Shown here: piece after piece, positions 46,456 to 57,935 of the stretch
Layout: every line of letters begins with the position of its first letter
Position numbering within the stretch: the stretch's first letter is position 1
Source: Isoetes taiwanensis
Lineage: Eukaryota; Streptophyta; Lycopodiopsida; Isoetales; Isoetaceae
Assembly: GCA_021234155.1 (NCBI GenBank)
Contig: JAJEKV010000168.1
Location: 615,352-679,351 of the forward strand
Reading direction: 5' to 3'
DNA: 64,000 nucleotides
Position numbers and translations under genes: made by a program
Notes under the pieces: generated by a model
The model's input: only the letters and a program-made list of their open reading frames with translations
The model's database searches: none
What the model was told of the DNA's origin: nothing

Positions 46456-46719
46456 ATGGCGAAATTCAAACTTGGGCCCATTGAGTTTTTTTATGCCTTG
46501 ATAGGGAATGAAGATGCCCAAGAAATCTTGTCACACCTACGCCCAAGGTTAGATTACCACGTCACAAATCTCGCTCCGCATGGAGCTATGTCGAGGAATA
46601 GAGAGAAGAATTTTGGGGCAAGAAAATCTGATTTTGTGCTTCAACTGAAACAAATCCATTGTAATCAGTCAGATTTTTATTTAAATCCATTGTTCGACTT
46701 CATTGCAAGAAACTTGTGA
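46456..46719 (+). CDS. Unrecognised ORF, possibly a relic
   Basis: An 87-codon frame begins MAKFKLGPIEFFYALIGNED and contains LSHLRPRLDYHV, LQLKQIHCNQSDFY and LFDFIARNL. The composition looks protein-like, but I do not know the family. It follows the LINE poly(A) directly. A second copy of GACTTCATTGCAAGAAA lies 90 bases on. It may be an exon or a pseudogene piece. Confidence 0.3.
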   Translation: MAKFKLGPIEFFYALIGNEDAQEILSHLRPRLDYHVTNLAPHGAMSRNREKNFGARKSDFVLQLKQIHCNQSDFYLNPLFDFIARNL

Positions 46720-47571
46720 TGTTGTTTCGAATTTCTGTTATTGGAGCTTTAGTGCAAGCAATTTTTAGTGTCCAAAACATCCAACATTTGACTTCATTGC
46801 AAGAAAAATCCAGTATGAACCAGTCCTTGCTCTTTCAGCTTCTGTTAATAGTAAAATCTAATGCCGACAAGCTTCAACCGATCCCTAAATTGACGCTCTT
46901 TGCATGCATGCGAACTTTCTGCAACGTGTGCTGAGACCTTATGGTGGCCATGATCTTGGTTAGGGGATATCTCTTGGCCAGGAATATTATGACGTTCCCC
47001 CAGAATATATGCTATAAATATGTATCCATACAAATCTAAACTAAAAGATTTGTATGCACCAAGTAGGTGTATATGGTGGAATATCCTACAGAGCATAAGG
47101 AGAGTCACAATATCAGAGCAACGATCTTGGTTGACCAAGATCAAGCACTAGCCATTAGCCTAAGTAGCTAACTGGCCAAGTATAAAATTTAGGGGTAAAT
47201 CCCAAATATGAACCTCAAAAAGTGAAGGAATTTAAATTTCTTTTTTTCCCATCATTAGAAGATAGGGAATTTCTATGTCCATTAGAATCCAAACAAGTTA
47301 TGGGGCAGGTACACGCAAAGGGCGAATGTCCAAACAACAGAATTGAGGACTAAGCCCCAACACCAAATACAACTAAATATAAGACAAAAATAAATAAATC
47401 CAAAATAACCAGAAGGGGCAGAGGGTGGGGCTGTGAGCAATAATTCAACTAAAGATCATGAGGCCACTGATCGTGGATAATGGTTGTGCTTCCCCTATGT
47501 ACTGCCCATTTTTTTTCCAGCCATGCTTCTTGGACTTTTGCAAAGTCCCTCTCGCCTCTATGACAACTATA
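46720..47571. other. No gene seen
   Basis: AT-rich sequence without supported features. Confidence 0.4.
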
Positions 47572-48015
47572 CTAGAAGATCCTCTTGCACAAAAAACTTA
47601 GTATTCTTGAGATAGTTGCCATGCTAGAGTATGTACAGTTTATATGCAGGGTCTTGGAGCGAACTACAATATGGCATGGCCGATCTCTTTGTTGAGCACC
47701 AACTCTATATGCTATGATAATGTCTGTTCTGCAGATGTGCGTCGTGTCTATAAAAACATATGCAGCCTTTTCAATTTCTAAGCAAGAATCTATTTCATAT
47801 ATATCCACTATTTGTAAGTGAAAACCTATGTCCTGATCAAGTTGATCCAATACTGGATCATGTATAAATTGACCTAGTACTGGATCATGTACAGGATAGT
47901 CAGCTTGTTCTTCTGTGTGAGGGTTCAAGTCCAAATGTGATGCAACTTTTTCATCAGTTTGAACCATAGCATGCCACACGGAGTGTGCTCGGTGTGTGTC
48001 ACAACATATGTGCAT
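47572..48015 (-). pseudogene. Unrecognised ORF with a LINE ORF1-like stretch
   Basis: The 147-codon minus-strand frame contains IDTTHICRTDIIIAYRVGAQ and RDRPCHIVVRSKTLHI. These recall the helix-strand part of L1-type ORF1 RNA-binding domains (AHRxG....RPRxIIVRF). Before it is a repeated HDPVLGQ/HDPVLDQ motif. No reverse transcriptase piece adjoins it. The resemblance is from memory and weak, and a different origin is possible. Confidence 0.3.
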
Positions 48016-48590
48016 TGCTCTTTATCTGTCGAACCAGCACCATAGAGTAAAGTAAAATCAATGATTGGAGTAGAAGCTTACCGTGAATTAAAAGTGTCTC
48101 TTTGTAGGTAATGCTTCAGACCAAGTATCTAAAAGAAGAATTTGATCTGATATAAAAAGGCATGGAAGCACCTGCTGTTGCAGGCTAAAAAGGCGATTTA
48201 GAAGATCTGGCACGCCAGGCATATTACCAAAATTACCATACCACTTACTTTAAAATATCGTTCTTCTAAGTGAATCAAGATGGTTTTGGTAATGCTTATT
48301 CCTAGCTTTTCTCTTCGTGGTACAAAACCTTCTCTATTCTAACAGAACGAAAAGCAAGAGTCATGTGGCCATAGAGTAGGAAGTCAGAGTTGCCGTGTAC
48401 CGCGTGCTTGAAGCTGGGTTGACAACCTAGTTAGAGGTAAGGAACAGGACAAAGGAGGAGCTTGATTTGACGGTGGATCATCCCAGACAGTATCAATTGC
48501 AATTTGGCAGAATTCATATGCATAAACTAAGGCTGGGCAAGAGCCTTGCCTGGGATTGTGGAGTTTCATAACTGATGCCCACGGCAATCT
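48016..48590. other. No gene seen
   Basis: No supported feature in this stretch. Confidence 0.35.
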
Positions 48591-48866
48591 GTGTCCCCAA
48601 AAAATGCTTCAAGCTCAAAAGTGAAAGCAGCAAATTCTTGCAACTCTGGAGCTCCTCTTTCCACCAAGGAGCAAACCAACTTAAAGCTGGCCTATGAGGA
48701 GAGAACCAATCAACCCAACTTGTTTCTAGAGTGTGGGATATCTATGAAGATGGAGTTGAATCACAAATTGAATTTGATAGAAAGAATTGAAGTTTGGATT
48801 GCGTACTGGCAAGCTGATCTTAGAGGCTCTGATGGCCTCAATCCAGAGCTAGAGACTGACTTATAA
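48591..48866 (+). CDS. Unrecognised ORF, possibly a relic
   Basis: A 91-codon frame contains STKEQTNLKLAYEERTNQPN, LFLECGISMKMELNHKLNLI and RIEVWIAYWQADLRGSDGLN. After the stop at 48,864-48,866 a protein-like stretch, KAIRPLSSLLSN, continues in the same frame. This hints at a pseudogene with an in-frame stop. The family is not recognised. Confidence 0.3.
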   Translation: MSPKNASSSKVKAANSCNSGAPLSTKEQTNLKLAYEERTNQPNLFLECGISMKMELNHKLNLIERIEVWIAYWQADLRGSDGLNPELETDL

Positions 48867-49834
48867 AAAGCTATCCGACCTCTGAGTTCTTTATTGTCCA
48901 ACTGTAATTGATGGCATACTTGAACAAGTTGCTAGACTTGCTGTAATAAGGTTGAGACCTCCTCTACAGAGATAAGAAACATCAAATATAAACAAAAAAA
49001 TACTTAGACTTAGAACAGACGAGAATCGATAAGGGGTTGCAGTTCAAACTGTCATGAACCTATGCGAAAACAAGGAAAATATGCAAGAAATATGTGATTG
49101 GCAAAGAATCTGATATACAATGAAAAAACAAGAATACAATGGCCTGAAGACAAGCAGGAATACAAGATAAATGCCTCGAAGGATCAAGACTGGCATTGAA
49201 CTGGAATGGTTCGACAAGAATGGGGCTCCTCTATATATTCTTAAATCAATTGTCCAGATTGTGCCACTTCAACGGATGAGATCACATGCACGTAGCTTCC
49301 AGAATCTTCTAGGACCTCCTGCAAGCTGTTGCACATATGAGGAAGATACAAGAGAACATTTGCTGAGGAAAATAGGTAGCACACTTTGCAACGGTATGTG
49401 GTTTACAACTAGTAAGTTGCAAGTTTGATCTTGCTTTATGCGTATATCTGTGTGACGACCATATTCGTACATACGAACTCATATGGTTGTCACACCCAGT
49501 TGTCAACAGATGGCCAGTTATACCACCTTTTTTGGCTGGTATATGATAACCCGGATTCCAAGCTAGAAGGGGCCGGGATATACCACATTTAATTATTGCG
49601 AATCCCCTTGTCCTCAACTGGTCCTGTGTGTGTTGCCTTTCGTTTGTTTTGCTCGAGTTTTTTTTGTTATGTTTTTCATTTATATATATGTTTGCTTGTA
49701 TATTTTTGAGAAATCTCTATTATGAAATAACCCTCCGGTCATCTCACATGTAATTCTCTAATGTGATAGTTGTAACAGGTTTTTGTGTGTGTAGGAATAT
49801 AGCCAGGTAATAATTTATGATTTCACTTTGCTTC
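48867..49834. other. No gene seen
   Basis: AT-rich sequence without supported features. Confidence 0.4.
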
Positions 49835-50401
49835 GCAGGTTGTCACTTCCACAGAAGAGGCAAATGGGAGGGTTGAGCGGAGCGAAGGCTCTCCCTCACC
49901 ACTTGAGTCTCATGGTGAAGCTGCACAAAATATGGGGAGGATAGAGCAGAGAGGAGGCTCTCCTCCGCCAAGAATTGCAGTGCACAATGGAAGGGTGGAA
50001 CAGAGAGGAGGCTCCCCCTTACCACTTTCTAGGACTTGTTGGGCAGATCTCCCAGAAGAATATCATGGGACTGATGTGGTAGACATGCAGATAGTGAGTA
50101 TAGAAGTGGACCATCCCAACTCAGTATTATGAATATTGTGTCATGGAATGTTCGGGGCATTGCTTCTTCCCCCAGTAAAAGAAGCAGATTGTCCCTTTAT
50201 TTATCTAAATTTCCTATGGATTTTTGTTGCCTTCAAGAACACAAGTGTCGAAGAGGTGATGTACACAAGCTGGCTTCCATTCTAGGTCGTGAGTACAATG
50301 TTTTGGTGGCGGCAGCTGATTCATCTAAAGCTGGGGTTCTCACTGCTTGGAGGTCTTCTATTGATGTGACATTTACTCAGACTGATAAGTTTGGTCGCTG
50401 G
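49835..50401 (+). mobile_element. LINE copy, ORF1 tail and start of ORF2 (5' piece, cut by LTR-B)
   Basis: ORF1's C-terminal end can be read to the stop at 50,130-50,132. It shows three related units, GRVERSEGSPSP, GRIEQRGGSPPP and GRVEQRGGSPLP. ORF2 starts at 50,129, so stop and start overlap as ATGA. ORF2 begins MNIVSWNVRGIASSPSKRSR, with CCLQEHKCRRGD of the endonuclease. It is interrupted at DKFGRW by LTR-B and continues IIVKW at 61,522. The element is 5'-truncated or unreadable before about 49,835. Confidence 0.85.
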
Positions 50402-50993
50402 TGTTAGTCCTGTGCCTCCTGGTTCAGGACTATTCATGCACACGACGGACCAGATCAAGCTCAAGGATCCACAGTCAGCCACGGGTCAGCCATCAAAGGC
50501 CCAGCAGAAGACCAAGCAGCAGACCACGCAGTCAAAGCCTGGGTCTGCTATCAAGAGGCGCCGCTCAGACAAGTGATGGCCCGCCACCGCCCGCGTCAGC
50601 ATCAGCGTGATTCTAGGCACTTCAAGAGGCATTGCCAACATTCCTGCAAATCAGGCCTCCTTCCAGGAGTCGGCACCGAGATCAGTCAGAGTGTCTATAT
50701 TGGGCCAAAGGCCATTGTACTATATATATGATTAGAGCTAGCACATGAAGGCTAGATGAGTTTTGAGTCTTGTCTCGTTTCAGTCTTCTCTCGATTGCGA
50801 GAGCTCATGTATGTTCATCATTGATATCAAGGAAGCTTATCATTTTCCTCTCATTGTTCTCTTGTTCTGTTTTCTTCTTCTTATTCTCTTCTTGCAAATC
50901 CCGCGTGACATAGTCCCCCGGACTCTCCTGTTAGATCCACGGGTCCTCACAGAGGGCTGTCTTCCAGGAGTTCCCGAACCCAGACCCCAAACA
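50402..50993 (+). repeat. LTR-B 5' LTR
   Basis: This 592-bp LTR, TGTTAGTC...CCAAACA, matches 60,933-61,516 with scattered changes and a few short indels. TATATATATGATTAG near 50,721-50,735 is a TATA-like region in both copies. Confidence 0.9.
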
Positions 50994-50994
50994 C

Positions 50995-51014
50995 TGTCGC
51001 CGCTGCCGGGTCTG
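50995..51014 (+). other. LTR-B primer-binding site
   Basis: TGTCGCCGCTGCCGGGTCTG follows the 5' LTR after one base. It closely resembles the TGGCGCCGTTGCCGGGGA type of primer site known from plant Athila/Tat elements. The tRNA is not determined here. Confidence 0.55.
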
Positions 51015-51040
51015 ATTCAATCCTACTTTCTTCTGTCGCC

Positions 51041-52660
51041 ATGTCTGTCCGAAACTTCACGCCAGAAGAACTCCTTTCTCAGACGGCATCTCGCTTGGAG
51101 CGTCATCATCGTCGGGAAACTGTTCGCGACATGTATGGATCTGCTTATGACATTGAGGGAGGCCACCTTCGGTCTAGGGCTCAGTCGGCGCCACCCACCC
51201 CTCGTGTCCTGTCTCGTCCCAGTTCCCCGCCCCAAGCGTGCAAACATTGCTCACAGCCTCAGTCACCTCATCACTATCAGGAGCCCTATCAGGCTCAACC
51301 TTCTCAACCTTACTTTCATACCCCTGAACATGCCTACATCCATCACTCTTCGTGCCATAATGCCTCTTCCTTCATAACCATCATCTCCCCCGGGTGGGCA
51401 GGGATATCCACGTGTCTCTTTTTGCACCTACCCGTGAATTTCCTTTCCCTACATTTCCCACCGCTCTTCCCTTTACAACCTTACGCACCTCAAAACCAAT
51501 GCTCAGGCACCTTCAGTTCCTCAACCGCTAGCCACCCCTTCATCGTGGTCCTTCGGGCACCATGCCACCTCCAACTCCACCTCAATATCCTCACTATAAT
51601 CGTTCTGTCCAGCCAAGCACTTTCACATCTACCTTCGGACTCAAACCGACTTATCCCACCTTTGGCAACACGAAAGGCAAACCCTTAGACCAAAGTGCTC
51701 GGGCCCACATGGAAGAATTTGAGGCTCTAGCTGTCCTAAATGGTCATGCGCAACCTCAACCGAAATTCCACATCTTTTTCCACCACATCAAGGCGGGTTT
51801 CTCCTCATCAATGGCTCATGTCCAACAAAAGCCACTGGAAACAAGATTGGTCCGAAATGAGAACTGCTTTTCTTTCTCATTATGGGACCACAGATGATGA
51901 TCAACTTCATCTCAAGCAACTAAATGAACTTCAACAAGAGCCCACGGAGTCTGCCCGGGATTTTGCAGATCGACTTCACATTCTGCTCAGTAAACTCAAG
52001 GAGTACCCAACACAGAGCCAGATCTTGGTCTGGTTTCTCCAAGGACTTCCTCCAGCTATCAGACTCATGACGGAATACCTGCGTCTGAAGACTTTGGAGC
52101 AGGCTATCGACCTGGTCAATCACTCCGTCAATGTTTCCTCCCGTGGCGTGGCTCTTCAGGAGCTCCCTTTCATTCCACCTGTCATGGTTCCACAGACGGC
52201 TGTCCAGCCTCAACACGCCAATCCACAGCGTAGTCAGATCTGGTGCCATATCTGCAAATACCAAGGCCACTTGGCAAATGAGTGCAACTCCATCAATGGC
52301 CCGCCTCATTGCAAGAGATGCAACATGTGCAATCATGCCACGGAAGAGTGCACTCGCACTCATCCCACACCTTTCCGCAACAAACTGGTTTATCAAGTGC
52401 AAACCACACCTCAAAGAACAATCGCACTATCGGCGGCCGCCATCGCAGGGCGCAACCCAATCAACTTTATCAGCAACAGGAGCAACAACGGGGACCCAAC
52501 CCCCGTCCTCCTTTTGATCCTTCTAAAGCTCAGTGTTATCACTATCAAGAATGGGGTCATACCACCACGGCGTGTCCTCAACTTCCACAAGTTCGTGTAC
52601 ATGGCTTCACGCACCAATCGCACCACATCGGTCCGCCTCACGCGGCTTACCAACTCGGAT
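51041..52660 (+). pseudogene. LTR-B gag region
   Basis: Starting near MSVRNFTPEELLSQTASRLE, a proline- and histidine-rich part leads to a Gag core (HLKQLNELQQEPTESARDFA, then LVWFLQGLPPAIRLMTEYLR). CHICKYQGHLANECN and CKRCNMCNHATEEC look like CCHC knuckles. A further CYHYQEWGHTTTACP knuckle follows near 52,530. Gag packs the element RNA. The region contains breaks. Confidence 0.78.
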
Positions 52661-53339
52661 TGCTAATGGCAAACAAGGCCCGCGTCCCCGTTCTTAAGAA
52701 GCCACCTTGCGGCGCCTCGGCAATCACGCGTTATCAACTCCGCTCCCGCCAATCAACCTCGGATGGATCAACAAGCACAGGAAGAAATTTTCCAAGCTCT
52801 TAATCCTTCAGTCCAGCCATCAAATTGGGTTGGTTTGGTTTCACGCCAGACCAGGGCATCACGTCCCTTAACCATTATTCCTAATGGCACGCAACCCGCC
52901 TTTGCGATTCGACACCATTCCTCATGACGAGGAAAAAAAGGTTCACTTTGCACCCGGACTTGAGAAACTCATGCCGCATGTCATGCCTAAAGTTCGCCAA
53001 AGCATTTTGAACCTCATGCAAGCTGGCAAGGCCGCGACGTTGGCAAATGTTCATGCCACCACCGAGCTCAACAAAGACAAGATACACCTTCCACATCTCA
53101 ACCTCCACGCCTCGGACATATCCCAATATTGCCGCAGAGGTTGACTTACTCAAAGAAGTTGCTGCTTCATTACCACGCACTCCAAAGACCCGTGGAACCA
53201 GCCAGATCCTTTTTCTCATGTGCCTCGAACTCCAAGAGGAGCTAGCCAATATCAAAATTCCTTTAAGCTTGGCAACCATTTTGAAACTCGTCCCCGCTCT
53301 CAAGGACCGCTTACCACTCCCCCGATTGTTTTAATTGGG

Positions 53340-53720
53340 GCTGTTGCTACCTCTACACCCACGGTCCATGCCACGGTGGGTAATCAGCAAGTCAACCATG
53401 TTCAAATAGACGGAGGTAGCGCAGTTAATCTCATCACGGATAAACTCCGCAAACAAATGGGCATCAAAGAACTTTATCGTGCCCCATATGACATCAAATT
53501 GGCTAATGGCCATATCACGCGACCTCAAGGCGTCACGCCTCTTCTTCACATCAACATTGGTGACCTTCGATTCCCTTTGGAATTTGGAGTTTGGAAGGCT
53601 GGGGAAGATCCCGGCGATTATGAAATGTTGGTTGGCCGACCTTTTCTCCGCCAGGCCAAGAGTATCCATTACTGGGCCACGGACCAGTTAGTCATCACTG
53701 ATGGTCACCTCAATGCCACC
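53340..53720 (+). pseudogene. LTR-B protease domain
   Basis: VQIDGGSAVNLITDKLRKQM carries the D-G-G active-site version of a retrotransposon aspartic protease. MLVGRPFLRQAKS is the usual C-terminal hydrophobic-G-R motif. It lies between gag and reverse transcriptase, as in Ty3/gypsy pol. Confidence 0.75.
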
Positions 53721-54339
53721 ATGGACTTGGAAACAGGCAAGATCATTTCTGTTGAACATGCTGAACCCTCTCTTTCCGACACAGATTCTGAGGAAGCTCA
53801 GAATATCTATCAAGTTCAGGCTCCACCTGCGAGTCTGCCTCTGTCATCCTACCCCGAATATGCTGATCCTTGGGGTGAAATGACTCTTGATCAGGACCAG
53901 GCTGTGGCGGCTTTGCTTGACCCCTACCTGGCTCCTTGCAATCGAATTCAACGGGTTGATCACTTTTCAGATGAGGAATCTCCTGCAGCTCCTGTAGATG
54001 TCCACGCTGTCATGAAGCAACCTCTGCTTGATGAAACTCAGCAACCTCTCTTTTTCACCACGCAGAGTGCCACGCATCCTGTTATGCTCCAACCTCCTGC
54101 ACACATTGTCCAGGACACTGAAGTGATACCCCATATTCAGACTCCAGAAGTCGAGATCGTGGACGTTGGCAACAATCAGCCTGTCCGACTTGCTGCAAAT
54201 CTTCCGACCCCCTATCGTAACAGGGCTGTCAAACTCTTCAAAAAGTTCAAACACATTCTCGCCTGGAGCTACAGAGATCTTCGGGGAATCAACAAAAGCT
54301 TGGGGGAACTCACCATTCCTACCAAATCTGATGCACGTT

Positions 54340-55000
54340 CAGTTTAGCAATGACAGTACCGGCTCAACCCCAATTACCGTGATCGCGTCAAGGCAGAAAT
54401 TGACAAGCTCCTTGCTGCAGGCTTGATCTATGAGGTCAAACATTCTGAATGGGTGAGCCCCATTGTCATTGCACTCAAACACAATGGTAAGATCCGCGTC
54501 TGCGTGGACTACCGAAAACTCAATCAGGCCACGAAGCGTGATCATTTTCCACTTCCCTTCACAGACCAGGTTCTGGAAGAGGTCGCTGGACATGAGATGT
54601 ACTCCTTCATGGATGTTTTTTCTGGCTACAATCAGATCTCAATCAAAGAATCTGATCAACTCAAGACTACCTTCACCACCCCGTGGGGCACTTTTGCCTA
54701 CAAGGTGGTTCCTTTTGGCTTATCAAACTCTCCATCCACGTTTCAACGCATCATGCTCTCAGTTTTTCATGATTTCATGAAGGAAAATCCCTTCTTACAA
54801 ATTTTTCAAGATGACTTCTCTGCCTACAGTTCCATGGCTGACCATCTGGATAAATTGGAACTCGTCTTTCAGAAATGTGATGAGTCTGGCATTAGTCTCA
54901 ATCCGGAGAAATGCACCTTTTGCGTCACCTCAGGAGTTCTGTTAGGCCACGTTGTCAGCAAAGCAGGTATCACCACAGATCCTGCCAAATCAGTTGTGTG
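54340..55000 (+). pseudogene. LTR-B reverse transcriptase
   Basis: Motifs in order are SEWVSPIVIALKHNGKIRVC, VDYRKLNQATKRDHFPLPFT, YSFMDVFSGYNQISIKESDQ, TPWGTFAYKVVPFGLSNSPS, the catalytic FQDDFSAYS (F-x-D-D) and LLGHVVSKAGITTDPAK. All are of the Ty3/gypsy type. Unlike LTR-A, no RNase H-like domain precedes it. Confidence 0.88.
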
Positions 55001-55039
55001 CTCAAGGCTCAAGCCCCAGCCAATATCAAGGAGACATGC

Positions 55040-55600
55040 TCTTTCCTGGGTAAGGTCAATTATTACTCCACCTTCATTCCTGGACTAGCAGCCATTGCAG
55101 ATCCCATTCATAAACTCACGGGTGATGAATCCACCTGGGCTTGGAATTCCCAGGCGGAGGCTGCCTTCCAACAGTTGAAGCTTTTGCTTACTCAGGCCCC
55201 GGTTCTTGTTCCTCCTCAATGGGACAACCCCTTTTATGTTCATGTCGATGTCTCGGCGTTTGCTATTGGAGCTGTTCTTTCTCAAGAATATGATGCGCAC
55301 ACTGACAAACCAAATTGATACGCCAGCAGAAAACTCAATTCTGCTGAGCGCAACTATTCTGCCACCGAGCGTGAAGCTTTGGGTCTCATTTTCAGTGTCC
55401 AACGCTTCCGTCACTACCTTTTGGGCAGTCAAATCAAGTTCTTTGTTGACCACCAAGCACTCCTTTATTTGATCAACAAATCCACGCCCACGGGCCGCAT
55501 TGCTCGTTGGGTCCTTCTTCTCCAAGAATTTGCCCCTTTTGAAATTGTTCACAAGGCCGGCAAATCTCATGTGGTCCCGGATTATCTTTCACGCATCCAC
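55040..55600 (+). pseudogene. LTR-B RNase H
   Basis: After the RT connection (FLGKVNYYSTFIPGLAAIAD), an RNase H is seen with PFYVHVDVSAFAIGAVLSQE, LIFSVQRFRHYLLGSQIKFF and VDHQALLYLINKSTPTGRIA, then HKAGKSHVVPDYLSR. It is the ordinary Ty3/gypsy RNase H that removes the RNA strand. Confidence 0.82.
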
Positions 55601-55849
55601 ACAGATGATCCCTCAACTGGAGTCTCAGACGCCTTTCCTGATGCTCAACTCTTTTTAGTCACGGCAACACTACATTGGTTCCATGATTTTCAGCAGTACC
55701 TCCTCACAGGTGCTCTTCCACCAGAAGACGAGACGCTTTCTCCTGCCAAGCGGCAATCCCGTCGACATCAATTTCTCCGCGAGGTCTGTGACTACACCAT
55801 GGTTGCAGGACATCTCTACAAAAAGGGTAAGGATACCATCCTTCGACGC

Positions 55850-56995
55850 TGTGTTCTACCTCATGAAGTTCCAGATATTGTTCGAGAAGCTCATCAAGGG
55901 CTAGGTGGTGGTCATTTTCATGGTGACACCACGGCACGCAAAATCCTTCTAGCTGGCCCACGCTCTTCAAAGACGCTCACGCCCACGCCCGCACGTGTGA
56001 TGCTTGCCAGCGTGTGGGACGGCCGACGGCCCGTGACGCTCTTCCCTTGACGCCAGTTGCCATGCCACTTCCCTTCAGCAAATGGGGAATGGATTTTGTG
56101 GGACCCATCGACCCTCCTGCGCGGCACACCCGTGCCCGCTACATTCTGGTTCTCACTGACTACGCCACTAAATGGGCGGAAGCTTGCGCACTTCCAGACA
56201 ACACTGCGGCAAGCACAGCCAAGGTCCTTTATCAACAAATTATCACGCGATTTGGCTGCCCCACGGAGCTGGTCAGTGATCGTGGTGTCCACTTTATCAA
56301 TCATACCATCAAGGAGCTGACGGATTATCTCCTGATACATCATCACAAGAGCACACCTTACTATCCTCAAGGTAATGGTTTGGCAGAAAGCACCAACAAA
56401 ACTCTGGTCACCATTCTCAAGAAAATTTGTGACGCTTCCCGCACAGACTGGCAAACAAAACTTCCTACTGTTCTTTGGGCCTACAATACTTGTTTCAAAA
56501 TAGCTACAGGTCACACTCCTTTCAAATTGGTTTATGGTCACGAAGCTCTCATGCCGTTTGAATATATCCTTCCAACACTCCGTTTTCAACTGGCTACTGC
56601 CCATAATCCGCCTGCTGCACTCAAAGAAAGGGTCTATCAATTGGAACAGTTGGATGAACTTAGAAGGGATGCTTATATTCGTGTTCTTCATGGACAACAG
56701 TTGCAAAAATCTTTACATGACAAACATCTGAAGACAAAAACATTCAAAGAAGGAGATTTGGTTCTTCTTTATGATTCTCGGTACAAAAATTTTCCGGGTA
56801 AACTTAAGTTTCGTTGGCTTGGCCCTTATCAAATTGTTCAAATGGTTCGACCCAGCGTTTTCCAACTGGCTGAGTTAGATGGCACTCCATTACCTACACT
56901 GGTTAATGGCTTTCGCCTCAAAACATTTCATCACACAGAAAGCGAAAATCCACAAACAGATGCTGTTCAAGAAGCAAACACCACAGAAAGTGACT
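55850..56995 (+). pseudogene. LTR-B integrase region
   Basis: A zinc-finger start (VREAHQGLGGGHFHGDTTAR) is followed by the catalytic core with GMDFVGPIDPPARHTRARYI, LVSDRGVHFINHTIKELTDY and YYPQGNGLAESTNKTLVTIL (D-D-E), and by a C-terminal KFRWLGPYQIVQMVRPSVFQ domain. It would insert the element DNA. Confidence 0.88.
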
Positions 56996-56997
56996 AA

Positions 56998-57935
56998 AAC
57001 GGCGGCATATTATATTATAGGTGGATATTTTTTTACAAAATGCGGGCACAGCCCAGCTATTTCCGCTATGGGCACTGCCCTATATACAAAAACGGGCTCA
57101 GAGCCCTATCTACTAAAAACCTAAGAAGAAAAACCCTCTACTCCGGGTTCGGAGCAGAGGTGATGCGGAGGAGATGGTAGAGGTTTTGCTCAGGGTCCCA
57201 GCGAAGGTGCAGAACCACCTCCATTCCGTTGGTATGAGGATCGGGATGTTCAGCCATCCCGGAACACCAGCCATCCATTCGCAGGCCACGGTTGTGGCAG
57301 CGCCAGAGGTCCAGACAGTTCATTTTACAAGTGATCCACTCTTGACAGTTCGTCGGCATTGTGCAGTTCTCGTTCAAACCAGCAGCTGCCATGCTAAGCG
57401 CCATCGAATGTCTTCGCTTCACTCCCGGTTCGTCTTATATAGCCAACCGAGGAACTACTAGTCGATGTGGACCAATCAGAAATTCGCCAACGTGTTTGCA
57501 ATGCAAGGTTCTTTCTAAACTGAGAATCTTTTCTCCCGCCGCATATCTAGCAAGGGTACCCTCTGACACTTTCGTTTTAATGATATCCCACTTCGAGTTG
57601 CCAGCATTAAATGCCATTGCTTCTTTTCATACCCGTCAAACATTAATATGTGTCCTTTGGCCACCTGTCACATCCGATCATTCTCTCACGTCTCATCTTC
57701 ACCGTTCATTGCTTCTCCCTTTGTTGTTTGGGGACTTAGCCAAATTTTTGCCTCTCAATCCCATCCTTGGCATCTTTCGACATCTGGCACCATCAACGGT
57801 CACAGTTTCGCCCTCATCATACCCCTTTGCCTCCAATTGCGCGCCCTAAACCTTTTCGTCTCTCTGCGCCTTCGTCCTTCGTCCTCAGCTCTCTGCCTTC
57901 TTCACACAGTTCCTTCTGTTCCGACGCTTTTCGCC
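56998..57935 (+). other. LTR-B spacer between pol and the extra coding region
   Basis: About 940 bases without a convincing coding region. Three short GGGC repeats (near 57,042, 57,068 and 57,093) lie close to its start. It may hold a promoter or splice acceptor for the downstream region, but I cannot show this. Confidence 0.4.
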
